DNA of 64,000 nucleotides from a virus: positions 39,541 to 103,540 of IMG/VR virus record IMGVR_UViG_3300025117_000042. One strand, given 5' to 3'. Position 1 is the first letter of the stretch, and each line of letters begins with the position of its first letter. The notes beneath the pieces are model-generated. The model was not told where the DNA came from, searched no databases, and was given only the letters and a program-made list of their open reading frames with translations. This document shows positions 28,098 through 35,387 of this stretch, piece by piece. The position numbers and the translations under genes were made by a program.

Positions 28098-29426
28098 ATG
28101 GAACTTGAGAAATTTGATGTTGATATGCAGCAAAAGGTACTTGCTGTAATGGTTCAAGATAGGATGTTCTTAGCTCAGGTGGCTGAGTTAGTGAAACCAT
28201 CGTACTTTGATTCAGAAGTGCTGGTAGATCTGGTAAGGATAACGGAGGATTACTACCGGGAATTTGGGGCAGCTCCTACGCCTTTAGCCTTATCCCATAG
28301 CACAAAAGAGTATCTGCTAGCAGCCAAAAAGAAAAATCCTTCCAGGTACTTCGACATGATCGAAGATATATTTTCTGACTCACTTCCAGAGAAGGATTAT
28401 ATTACAAAAACAACCATAGACTTTGTTCAGGCACACGAAATACGAAATTCGCTTGCGGAATGTGTAGACTTGTGGCAAAATCGGAATTTCAGCAAGATGA
28501 AGCAGATTTTAGACAAGTCTTTCAGCATTTCAGAGGTAAAACGCAGTGCTTACAGGTATTTCGATCCAGAGGCAATCAAAGAGCGATATACGCAAAACAC
28601 CGCAGAGCGGCTACCAACGGGCTATGCAGCGGTTGACAAGAGCATCGACGGAGGGCTATTGCCTGGGGAGCTGGGTATCGTCCTGGCACCTACCAACGTG
28701 GGGAAGTCGATCTGGCTTACGCTTTTTGGCAGCAATGCGCTCAAGCTGCGGAAGTCTGTTTTGCACGTTTCCTTGGAGATGGACAAGCAGCAGATCGGTA
28801 TCAGGTATGACCGTAATCTCACCGGTAAAACCAAGTCCCTACTGGCAGCAGGGGTTGATGATCTGGCTGAGTACCTTTTGGGGTTGCAGAAGTCGTACAA
28901 ATGTGATTTAATCATCGAAAAATTCCCCACCAGGGGGCTTTCTGTCGCGGAACTCAAAGCTTATTTGAACTTTTTAAGGTTAGATAACTTTGTTCCTGGC
29001 CTGATGTTGGTTGACTACGCATCTATTATGAAACCCTCCTCGAAACGGGGCAGTAGGCACGAAGAGATTGAAGAAACTGTTGAAGATTTGAGGGGTTTGG
29101 GCGACGAGTTTGGTATACCCGTATGGAGCGCAGCACAGACAAAGCAAAGTGCAGTCAATAAAAAGCGCATATCAGTCGAGGATTTAGGAGAAGCTTATGC
29201 TCAAGCAAAGGTAGCAGATGTAATTTTCGCTTTATGCCAAACACGATCAGAGAGCTTAAACGATCAGACACGGCTTTTCCTGGCGAAGAATCGTAACGGT
29301 AAAAAGTTTCAAACGTTCTTGTTTCATACGATCTATGACATTATGAGGGTAAGATTTGAGCAGGAGATAACTGATGCTGGCCCATCCGATGATGACGATG
29401 ACAAAGGAAAGGGCAAGCAGAAATGA
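28098..29426 (+). CDS. Replicative DNA helicase, DnaB family
   Basis: 442 residues. N-terminal helical domain (1-150), linker, then a RecA-like core with Walker A APTNVGKS at 197-204, a DnaB-type LPTGYAAVDKSIDGG entry, LHVSLEMDKQQIGIR (H1a-like) and Walker B LMLVDYASIM near 300. An acidic-basic tail (DDDDDKGKGKQK) ends it. It unwinds the fork and should couple with the primase encoded immediately downstream (ATGA overlap). Very good match to the phage DnaB group. Confidence 0.92.
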   Translation: MELEKFDVDMQQKVLAVMVQDRMFLAQVAELVKPSYFDSEVLVDLVRITEDYYREFGAAPTPLALSHSTKEYLLAAKKKNPSRYFDMIEDIFSDSLPEKDYITKTTIDFVQAHEIRNSLAECVDLWQNRNFSKMKQILDKSFSISEVKRSAYRYFDPEAIKERYTQNTAERLPTGYAAVDKSIDGGLLPGELGIVLAPTNVGKSIWLTLFGSNALKLRKSVLHVSLEMDKQQIGIRYDRNLTGKTKSLLAAGVDDLAEYLLGLQKSYKCDLIIEKFPTRGLSVAELKAYLNFLRLDNFVPGLMLVDYASIMKPSSKRGSRHEEIEETVEDLRGLGDEFGIPVWSAAQTKQSAVNKKRISVEDLGEAYAQAKVADVIFALCQTRSESLNDQTRLFLAKNRNGKKFQTFLFHTIYDIMRVRFEQEITDAGPSDDDDDKGKGKQK

Positions 29427-30451
29427 GTACTCTCCGGTTTGCATTGACAGAAGCTGGCGTAAAGACAAAGCCACTCCCAAAGAAGACCGAATTTGCCATT
29501 AAGTGCTTTAAGTGCAATGACACTGGTATGCACATGTATGTGAATGAAGGGGTTGTAAGGGAAGGAGTCAGAGGCTGGTGTTACTGTCATAGAAGAGGGT
29601 GTGTAGCTACAGTAAAGCAACTTGCTATACATTATCAACTATTATATGATTACGATAGCTATAGAGCTGGTGTTACCACTACAGAGGCAGTGCTTACAAA
29701 GCTAGCCAATTTGGGATTCGAACAGCCAGTAGGCAAGATCAGTATACAAGATAGTTGGTTCAATTTCGATCAGTTTGAGAGTCCTTTAACGTCTAAGTCA
29801 TTTTTCGCACAAAAGGCTAAGACCTATCTCAACAATAGACGAGGCTTTTCAGATCCTCTAATAGCTTTATATGACTTTCGCTTTGCTGATGCAGGGGATT
29901 ATGCCGGAAGGATCATCATCCCATTTACGGAACGTGGCGAATTAGTTTATTTTCAGGCTAGAAGTTATCTGTTAGCATCGACGTTAAAGGTTCTCAATCC
30001 TCCAGAAGGTGTGTTTATAGGGGGGAAGTCTGAATACCTGTACAATTTTGATAGAGCAAGGCTATTTCCAACTGTTGTAATAGCTGAAGGCTGGGCATCT
30101 GCTGTGTCTTGCGGTTTGAATGGGGTTGCGATCAATGGCAATGCCGCTTCTGACATACAGCTCGAAAAGCTATTAGAATATTGGGATAACTACGTTGTAG
30201 TTCTGGATAATGGAGTGGAAGATAAAACATTCGATTTGGCTGAAAGCCTGTTGCACAGGAAACCTAAATCCAATGTGAGTATAGTACTGCTTCCCGAAGG
30301 CGATCCAAATGACTACACATTCAAAGAGATGAAGACATTTATTAGCAATGCTAAGAGATATCATTCAGTCTCTGAGATAAAAGCCGAAGCTATCAAATTC
30401 CCTGCCAGAGGACATGATGATAAAAATAATCAAAGGGATAAACAGCAGTAA
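29423..30451 (+). CDS. DNA primase with zinc-binding and Toprim domains
   Basis: 342 residues. Cys28-x2-Cys31 with Cys53, Cys55 and Cys60 near the start form a zinc-binding primase module; residues about 214-300 form a Toprim fold (VVIAEGWASAVSCG, then VVLDNGVEDK). This is the T7 gp4-like primase layout without a fused helicase; the helicase is the separate upstream gene. It makes RNA primers for lagging-strand synthesis. The end overlaps the next gene by 38 nt, so the two are presumably coupled. Confidence 0.85.
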   Translation: MSTLRFALTEAGVKTKPLPKKTEFAIKCFKCNDTGMHMYVNEGVVREGVRGWCYCHRRGCVATVKQLAIHYQLLYDYDSYRAGVTTTEAVLTKLANLGFEQPVGKISIQDSWFNFDQFESPLTSKSFFAQKAKTYLNNRRGFSDPLIALYDFRFADAGDYAGRIIIPFTERGELVYFQARSYLLASTLKVLNPPEGVFIGGKSEYLYNFDRARLFPTVVIAEGWASAVSCGLNGVAINGNAASDIQLEKLLEYWDNYVVVLDNGVEDKTFDLAESLLHRKPKSNVSIVLLPEGDPNDYTFKEMKTFISNAKRYHSVSEIKAEAIKFPARGHDDKNNQRDKQQ

Positions 30452-31829
30452 AGTAGTAACAGATGACGCAAAAGTTTTAATAGAATTAGATGAATTGTTT
30501 GCTTTCAAAGTTCCAGGTTGTGAGTTTGTCGATGCCTACAAGAGGAAGCTATGGGATGGTAAGTCTCATATGTTCAGTAGGTTAACCGGCAAGTTCAACA
30601 CTGGTCTTCTCCCAAGAGTAGTTGATGAAATATACAAGCTTACATCAACTATGCCTACCATAGAAACAACCTACGATCTACTTATTTCAAAGAAACCGAT
30701 AATAGATAAACTGAATGGAATAGAGCTACGACAGTACCAGACTGAAGCAGCTGATGCATTCATGCGTCCTGGTCGAGGTATCGTCAAAGCAGCAACCAAC
30801 TCTGGAAAGACAGAGATAATGGCTGAACTGTTACGAAGGATCAATAGACCTTCTATAGTTCTATTACATAGACAGGAGATTATGTATCAAACAGCAGAAC
30901 GTCTGGAGGAGAGACTATCTGTTCCTGTTGGGATTATTGGTGATAATAATTCTAATATCAAAGATATAACAGTAGTAATGTTTCAGTCAATAACAGAGCG
31001 GAAAGCTGTAAAGAACACTTTTGGGCAAACAAAGAAATCCAAAGCATGGAGAATGAAAGATGAATATAAGCATCTTTGTGATCAGCCTGTACTGTTCTTT
31101 GATGAGTGTCATAATATATCTGATGACAGAGCTAAGATAGTGGCTAAAGAGAGTAAGGCTATATTTCGAGGTGCGTTTTCAGGTACACCTTTGCTGCATG
31201 ATGAAATAACCAATTTGACTCTTGAGGGTCTGTTTGGTGGTGTTGTTTATGAAATATCTAATAAAGAACTTATAGCTTTGGGTGTATCCTCAATCCCGGT
31301 CTGCCACATAATGAAGATCGACACAAAGGGTATTCTGTCTGCCGACTATGCGAAAGCCTACGATAAAGGGGTAGTGTATAGTAGTACCAGGAATGGGGCT
31401 ATAAGGGAGATAGCTGTCAACCATGCTAACGAGGGGAAGAGTGTTCTTATAATAGCAAGGGAGCATAATCATATTATGAACCTGATGGAGCTTATACCAG
31501 GGGCAGAGTATGTGCATGGGGCTATGCCGAGTAAAACCAGGAGAGCCAGATTATTGGCCTTCAAGCAGGGTAAGATTAAAACTCTCATATCATCCACCAT
31601 TCTTGATGAGGGTGTTGATATCTCTAATATAGAGGTGCTGATACTTGCAGCCGGGGGGAAATCCAGTATCAAGATCTTGCAGAGAATCGGTAGGGGGTTA
31701 CGTGCCAACGAGTCGATGCAGCTGGCTGTATATGATTTTATGGATATAGGGAATTGGTATCTTTTGGATCATTCGCAGCAGAGGATACAGATGTTGAAAT
31801 CGGAGGGGTTCAGGGTAAAATTGGGCTAA
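30414..31829 (+). CDS. DEAD/DEAH-type helicase, UvsW-like
   Basis: 471 residues. Q-motif-like RQYQTEAADAF, Walker A AATNSGKT at 126-133, DECH box (FFDECHN), SGTP motif III, and a C-terminal domain with TLISSTILDEGVDISN and RIGRGLR. An N-terminal 100-residue domain precedes the core, as in T4 UvsW. Such helicases remodel R-loops and recombination intermediates. The start overlaps the primase end; the true ATG may be 30414 or 30417. Well supported. Confidence 0.88.
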   Translation: MMIKIIKGINSSKVVTDDAKVLIELDELFAFKVPGCEFVDAYKRKLWDGKSHMFSRLTGKFNTGLLPRVVDEIYKLTSTMPTIETTYDLLISKKPIIDKLNGIELRQYQTEAADAFMRPGRGIVKAATNSGKTEIMAELLRRINRPSIVLLHRQEIMYQTAERLEERLSVPVGIIGDNNSNIKDITVVMFQSITERKAVKNTFGQTKKSKAWRMKDEYKHLCDQPVLFFDECHNISDDRAKIVAKESKAIFRGAFSGTPLLHDEITNLTLEGLFGGVVYEISNKELIALGVSSIPVCHIMKIDTKGILSADYAKAYDKGVVYSSTRNGAIREIAVNHANEGKSVLIIAREHNHIMNLMELIPGAEYVHGAMPSKTRRARLLAFKQGKIKTLISSTILDEGVDISNIEVLILAAGGKSSIKILQRIGRGLRANESMQLAVYDFMDIGNWYLLDHSQQRIQMLKSEGFRVKLG

Positions 31830-31848
31830 ACGACTGTTTTTTCCAGGG

Positions 31849-31910
31849 AAAAAATATATTATAAAAGTGCTTGCATTGTTGTGTAGTTTTGATATTATAT
31901 CAGTGTAGCA
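31849..31910 (+). promoter_or_regulatory. Promoter/operator cassette, copy A
   Basis: 62 nt nearly repeated at 32073-32135. AT-rich UP-like tract (31849-31866), -35 TTGCAT (31871-31876), 16-nt spacer, -10 TATTAT (31893-31898). The -10 lies inside a palindrome, TGATAT-T-ATATCA (31890-31902), so a repressor could compete with polymerase. Expected start is near 31905, giving a transcript that enters the tRNA-like element. The match between copies is direct; the function is inferred. Confidence 0.7.
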
Positions 31911-31929
31911 TGTTGATCTTTGAAATTAC

Positions 31930-32072
31930 GGGGCTTTCGTTCAACCGTGTTTAGGACACTCAGACCCGAACATCTTTTTAATTAGTACCTAAGCTTGAAC
32001 CTACCGGGGGTTCGCTAGGGGAAATGTAAAGAGGTGCTGAGAGATGTGGGTTCGATACCTACAAGCCTCCGC
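31930..32072 (+). ncRNA. tRNA-like RNA with enlarged anticodon arm (about 143 nt)
   Basis: Acceptor stem GGGGCTT (31930-31936) pairs with AAGCCTC (32063-32069; one G.U). U8 is present. D stem GTTC/GGAC with A14 and A21 follows, then anticodon stem CTCAG (31959-31963) with CTGAG (32037-32041), a 4-nt variable loop, and a canonical T arm GTGGG-TTCGATA-CCTAC (32046-32062). Between the anticodon strands are 73 nt instead of 7; the stem can extend as ACC/GGT, and an internal hairpin (CCTA...TAGG, 32000-32019) is possible. The D loop lacks GG and no U33 is evident, so decoding is doubtful. It could be an intron-bearing tRNA or a tRNA mimic. It lies between two copies of one promoter. Confidence 0.55.
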
Positions 32073-32135
32073 AAAAAATATATTATAAAATGTGCTTGCA
32101 ATGTTATGGAAGTTTGATATTATATCAGTGTAGCA
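32073..32135 (+). promoter_or_regulatory. Promoter/operator cassette, copy B
   Basis: Second copy of the 31849-31910 element: same AT tract, -35 TTGCAA (32096-32101), 16-nt spacer, -10 TATTAT (32118-32123) within the palindrome TGATAT-T-ATATCA (32115-32127). It begins exactly at the 3' edge of the tRNA-like element and should drive the DUF932 gene, whose ATG is 34 nt downstream. Differences between copies are confined to the spacer and one inserted T. Confidence 0.7.
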
Positions 32136-32168
32136 ACAACGCAGGTTGCCCAAACGAAAGGAGATATT

Positions 32169-32999
32169 ATGTTTACATCTACTAAAGTTCTCACCCCTGA
32201 GCAGCTGCGCCGGTCTGTACCTTCAGCTTTTGCCGTTGAAGCTCATGAGTCCATGAGTGATCGTTATGGCTTCATCTCTACTGAGCAGGTTATCAATGCT
32301 CTCGTTAATGAAGGTTTCCTTCCAGTGTATGCACGTCAAACCAATGTACGAGATAAAGGTAAGCAGGACTACACAAAGCATCTGATACGGTTCCGGCATG
32401 TCGATGTTAAGCCTGTTGTCGGGGATGTGTTCCCTGAGATAGTGCTTGTCAACTCCCATGATGGCCTGAGCAAGTACAAGATGGATGCAGGGCTGCTCCG
32501 GTTGGCTTGCTACAACGGCATGGTTGTGGGGGAAGGCACCATCTCTCAGGTAGCTATCCGCCACAATAAAAACGTGGTCGATGGGGTACTGGAAGCAGCC
32601 TTTGAAATCACTGAGCAGGTTCCTTTGATAGCCGGGGCTGTAGAAGAGATGCGAAGGGTTATGCTGAACTATGAAGAGCGTCTGGTTTTGGCTAAGGCGG
32701 CTTTGGTTTTCAGGTACGAAAAAGAGCCGGAAGACCTGGAAGAGATACCAGTTAAACCAGGGCAGCTTCTTCAGGTACGTAGGTATCAGGATAAGGAAGT
32801 ACAAAATACACTGTGGGGTACTTATAATATTGTTCAGGAGAACTTGACGAAGGGTGGGGTTCATTACAACAGAGTGAATCCCGAAACTCACAGGGTACGG
32901 CATCAGACAACCAGGGAAATTAAGTCGATCAGCGAAGATATCAAGCTGAATAAAGCTCTCTGGACATTGGCAGAGGAGATGAAGAACATTAAAGGGTAA
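32169..32999 (+). CDS. DUF932 (phage/plasmid-like) protein
   Basis: 276 residues with the family's conserved opening (SDRYGFISTEQVINALVNEG, then GFLPVYARQTNVRD), the HLIRFRH strand, and VLVNSHDGLSKYKMDAGLLR followed by LACYNGMV. The DUF932 family (also modelled as TIGR03299) is common on phages and plasmids; its role is unknown. It stands directly behind a strong promoter, implying high early expression. RBS AAAGGAG. After the stop, a GTCTG/CAGAC hairpin (about 33011-33035) might terminate weakly. Confidence 0.8.
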   Translation: MFTSTKVLTPEQLRRSVPSAFAVEAHESMSDRYGFISTEQVINALVNEGFLPVYARQTNVRDKGKQDYTKHLIRFRHVDVKPVVGDVFPEIVLVNSHDGLSKYKMDAGLLRLACYNGMVVGEGTISQVAIRHNKNVVDGVLEAAFEITEQVPLIAGAVEEMRRVMLNYEERLVLAKAALVFRYEKEPEDLEEIPVKPGQLLQVRRYQDKEVQNTLWGTYNIVQENLTKGGVHYNRVNPETHRVRHQTTREIKSISEDIKLNKALWTLAEEMKNIKG

Positions 33000-33070
33000 T
33001 TACCTTTAAGGGGGGTCTGGTCAGAGCAGACTTCTCAATTGAGGTAGTCACCAAGGAAAGGGGGCTTATC

Positions 33071-33310
33071 ATGGAAGCGAATAATAGACAGATTCGTGGA
33101 GATAAGTATATTCTATTAGAGAAACCTTACAACAAGGCGGATAATAATTTGACTGTAGTGCTTGCGACTTGGAAGGATGAGTTATGTACATGGGTATACA
33201 ATAAAATAGATGGTTCCTTCTGCTGGGGGCATTACTTCAACAACAAGGAGCGTGAAGAGAACGTAAAAGCAGCCCTGGACGACTTTAACAGTAGGGGGTT
33301 AGTACAATGA
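33071..33310 (+). CDS. Small hypothetical protein upstream of sigma-like gene
   Basis: 79 residues, with GGAAAGGGGG just upstream, overlapping the next gene by ATGA. Mostly beta then helical (YILLEKPYNKADNNLTVVLA, CTWVYNKIDGSFCWGHYF) with an N-terminal basic patch and two Cys. No family is known to me. Coupling to the sigma-like gene suggests a partner or regulator, without proof. Confidence 0.55.
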   Translation: MEANNRQIRGDKYILLEKPYNKADNNLTVVLATWKDELCTWVYNKIDGSFCWGHYFNNKEREENVKAALDDFNSRGLVQ

Positions 33311-33993
33311 CTTGGGATGATGTGTACGCAAAAGCTGAAAAGCTTATAAGTATCAAGGCTTACCAGTGGCAGAGGGAAGAGCATTTTGCGCTGAACAGAG
33401 AAGATCTAATAGCTGAAGGTTGGCTAGCCTACTCTGCTCTGCTTGCCAGTACCAGAAGTAGGAACCTGGAGCCTCTGGAGTTTTGGAAGATATTTACATC
33501 CAGTTTGCATGGTCATATGTGGAACTTGTATCGGGATCATAAGACCAGAGCTAAACGAGCAGAAGGTGAACGGGCTTATGCTCCAGGTGGTTCAGGCCAT
33601 GATGTAGATCTATCTGATATCTTTGAGTTCATCGGTGCTGAGGGCTTTGAGTTATGTCTAATAGATGAGTACTGCAACGAGGTGCGATCTATTATTAAAG
33701 ACAACGCTAATCTGTTGGAGCTTTTTGAAGTTCTAATAAATCCACCTGCTGAGGTAGAGGATATGGCACTAGCTACACATAAGCGTAGATGCAGACTGCA
33801 TGCACAAGGTCAACATGTACGAGGCTTGAATCTGGTTGCACCTGATGATAACCACTTTGCGAAGTTCCTGGGATGGAGCAGCAGCAAGCTGTACAAATAT
33901 CGGAAGCAGCTGGAGCATATTGTGGAGAGGGTAATCCAGTTGCATTCCAACGGGATGAGCAGCTATAAGCTGGGGCATTTTACGTTAGGCTGA
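33307..33993 (+). CDS. Sigma-factor-like transcription regulator
   Basis: 228 residues. Residues 30-85 resemble sigma region 2 (NREDLIAEGWLAYSALL, then SLHGHMWNLYRDHKTRAKR), and the C-terminal part has a helix-turn-helix-like HFAKFLGWSSSKLYKYRKQL that could act as region 4. Large phages often carry such diverged sigma factors for middle or late promoters. If right, it redirects host RNA polymerase to phage promoters. The call is from motif shape, so moderate confidence. Confidence 0.5.
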   Translation: MTWDDVYAKAEKLISIKAYQWQREEHFALNREDLIAEGWLAYSALLASTRSRNLEPLEFWKIFTSSLHGHMWNLYRDHKTRAKRAEGERAYAPGGSGHDVDLSDIFEFIGAEGFELCLIDEYCNEVRSIIKDNANLLELFEVLINPPAEVEDMALATHKRRCRLHAQGQHVRGLNLVAPDDNHFAKFLGWSSSKLYKYRKQLEHIVERVIQLHSNGMSSYKLGHFTLG

Positions 33994-33999
33994 AATAGT

Positions 34000-34043
34000 T
34001 TGACAATATAATGTAAAAGTGGTGATTTATAATAGTAAGAGGG
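34000..34043 (+). promoter_or_regulatory. Candidate phage promoter with GGTGAT-N9-TAAGAGGG element
   Basis: TTGACA at 34000-34005 and TATAAT at 34028-34033, but 22 nt apart, too far for ordinary sigma70. GGTGAT (34021-34026), 9 nt, then TAAGAGGG (34036-34043) recurs with the same spacing at 60288-60310. It precedes the H1-like gene by about 37 nt. It may be recognised by a phage-modified polymerase. Confidence 0.45.
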
Positions 34044-34080
34044 AACTGGCAATTAACTATTAAAAAAGGAGAAGGACAAA

Positions 34081-34923
34081 ATGGCTGAGAATCTGAAAAC
34101 ACTTTATGAGACTGCTGATGACTGCTTTGGGAAGATGCCGGATCTGACTGAACCTGAATGCGTTAAGTGCCACAACCTTGAAGCTTGTCAGGCGTGGAAA
34201 GCAGCTGGGGGCGATCCTGCGGGTAAGGTTGAGAAACCGGCTAAAGTCAAAAAAGGCGGGAAAAAGCCTGTCGAGGAGCCTAAGCAGGAAGAGCCTGAAG
34301 TTATTACTGAGCGGGAAGAAATGACACCTGAACCTGGGCCTGAGCCTGAAGTTATTACCGAGCGGGAAGATGCACCAGAAGTAGTAGCTGAACCGGCCAA
34401 AGAACCGGCCAAAGGTAAAGGGAAACAGGCTAAAGCTCCTGCTAAACCTGAGAAGAAAGCTCCTGCGAAACCGGCCAAAAAAGAGGCGGCAAAGAAAGCA
34501 TCGGCAAAGAAAGCCGATGTGAAAAAGGAAGCTCCTAAATCAGTCGAGAAACCCGCTAAAAAGGGTAGCGAGGGTAAGGCTAAGGGTAAAAAAGAAAAAC
34601 CAGCTCAGAAGGCAAATGTGAAGGCTGAGAAGCCAAAAAAAGTTACTGAGCGTAAACCGGTCGATGAACATGGTTTCCGTATCGGCACCAAGACAGCAAG
34701 GTATTTTGCCCTGTTGCAGGAAGGAACGCACACGGCAGATGATATTATCAAAATCACTTCCAAAGAGTTCAAGTGTCCGATGTTGAACAACTATGGAACG
34801 TTCAAAGTCTTCCTGTCACATCTCCAGAGCGTACCGGAAGAAGGCGGCAATAAGAAGTACTCTGCAAGTCGAGGGATCAAGGTTCACCAGGATGAGAGCG
34901 GTGTTCTGAGTCTTCGGAAGTAA
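34081..34923 (+). CDS. Lysine-rich histone-H1-like protein with zinc and winged-helix-like ends
   Basis: 280 residues in three parts. N-terminal Cys cluster (CVKC and a third Cys, about residues 27-35). Then a Pro/Glu section containing two copies of EPEVITERE. Residues 110-195 are a KPAKK/AAKK-type basic repeat like histone H1 tails. The C-terminal 70 residues (GTKTARYFALLQEGTHTADD) look like a small winged-helix domain. It should coat DNA or alter nucleoid structure. It is preceded by its own promoter and followed by a hairpin, so it may be made abundantly. Confidence 0.65.
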   Translation: MAENLKTLYETADDCFGKMPDLTEPECVKCHNLEACQAWKAAGGDPAGKVEKPAKVKKGGKKPVEEPKQEEPEVITEREEMTPEPGPEPEVITEREDAPEVVAEPAKEPAKGKGKQAKAPAKPEKKAPAKPAKKEAAKKASAKKADVKKEAPKSVEKPAKKGSEGKAKGKKEKPAQKANVKAEKPKKVTERKPVDEHGFRIGTKTARYFALLQEGTHTADDIIKITSKEFKCPMLNNYGTFKVFLSHLQSVPEEGGNKKYSASRGIKVHQDESGVLSLRK

Positions 34924-34931
34924 AGGTAGGG

Positions 34932-34964
34932 TTCCCCGGTTGGTCATGGGGATTGACCGGGGAA
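34932..34964 (+). terminator. Hairpin after the H1-like gene
   Basis: TTCCCCGGT (34932-34940) pairs perfectly with ACCGGGGAA (34956-34964); an inner GGTCA/TGACC pairing is an alternative. There is no T tract (TTACACAC follows), so termination would be weak or factor-dependent; it could also stabilise the upstream mRNA. Confidence 0.45.
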
Positions 34965-34988
34965 TTACACACAAGAAAGGGGTTGGTG

Positions 34989-35120
34989 ATGGAACGCAAG
35001 GTTAGGTTTTGTTTCCCAAGTTTTCTTTGGTTTCATACAGGCAAGGTAGTGAAGGAGAATTCAGATGGCAGCATGGTTGTGGAGGTAGAGATACCAAAAA
35101 GCTGTCTATTACAAGATTAA
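34989..35120 (+). CDS. Very small protein
   Basis: 43 residues with AAAGGGG seven bases upstream. The aromatic N-terminal half (RFCFPSFLWFHTGK) is followed by a beta-like acidic half. No family known. Good RBS and fit between neighbours are the only support. Confidence 0.45.
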   Translation: MERKVRFCFPSFLWFHTGKVVKENSDGSMVVEVEIPKSCLLQD

Positions 35121-35132
35121 AAGGAGGCTCAT

Positions 35133-35315
35133 ATGAAAAGACGAGAAATCTATGATGGGCGTAAAGGTCGGTTGCGGAAAGAAGCAGAAGAACGCAACAC
35201 AAAATGGGCTGCTCTAACTCCCGCAGAACAGCTCAGGGAGCTGGATAGACGAGGTGTGGTTGCAGAGAAACAGCGAACACGGATTTTGAAAAAGCTTTCG
35301 GCAAATATACAGTAA
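35133..35315 (+). CDS. Small basic protein with LTPAEQL motif
   Basis: 60 residues, RBS AAAGGAGG. Strongly charged N-terminus (RREIYDGRKGRLRKEAEER) then LTPAEQLRELDRRGV and a Lys/Arg helix. The ALTPAEQLxELDxR pattern recurs in small proteins of many phages with no assigned function. Likely binds nucleic acid or a partner protein via its basic helices, an inference only. Confidence 0.65.
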   Translation: MKRREIYDGRKGRLRKEAEERNTKWAALTPAEQLRELDRRGVVAEKQRTRILKKLSANIQ

Positions 35316-35330
35316 ATATTCTATGGCAGC

Positions 35331-35368
35331 AGGGGTAGCGTACCTATACAAGGTGCTACCCTTGTTTT
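35331..35368 (+). terminator. Intrinsic terminator before the UDG-exonuclease gene
   Basis: GGGTAGC (35333-35339) pairs with GCTACCC (35355-35361), extended by a G.U and an A-T at the base and an inner ACC/GGT pairing. It is followed by TTGTTTTG. It closes the operon containing the H1-like gene. Confidence 0.65.
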
Positions 35369-35387
35369 GTCTTTAAGGTACTGAATT

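Noticed and set aside
31930-32072. tmRNA
   Set aside because: Far too short (143 nt versus about 350), no tag-peptide reading frame ending in ALAA-like codons and no conserved tmRNA 5' motif.
32223-32903. Reverse-strand open frame of 226 codons opposite DUF932
   Set aside because: Composition is that of an antisense shadow; the + strand product has clear family motifs.
33011-33035. Terminator after the DUF932 gene
   Set aside because: The GTCTG/CAGAC hairpin depends on several G.U pairs and lacks a T tract; too weak to list as a feature.
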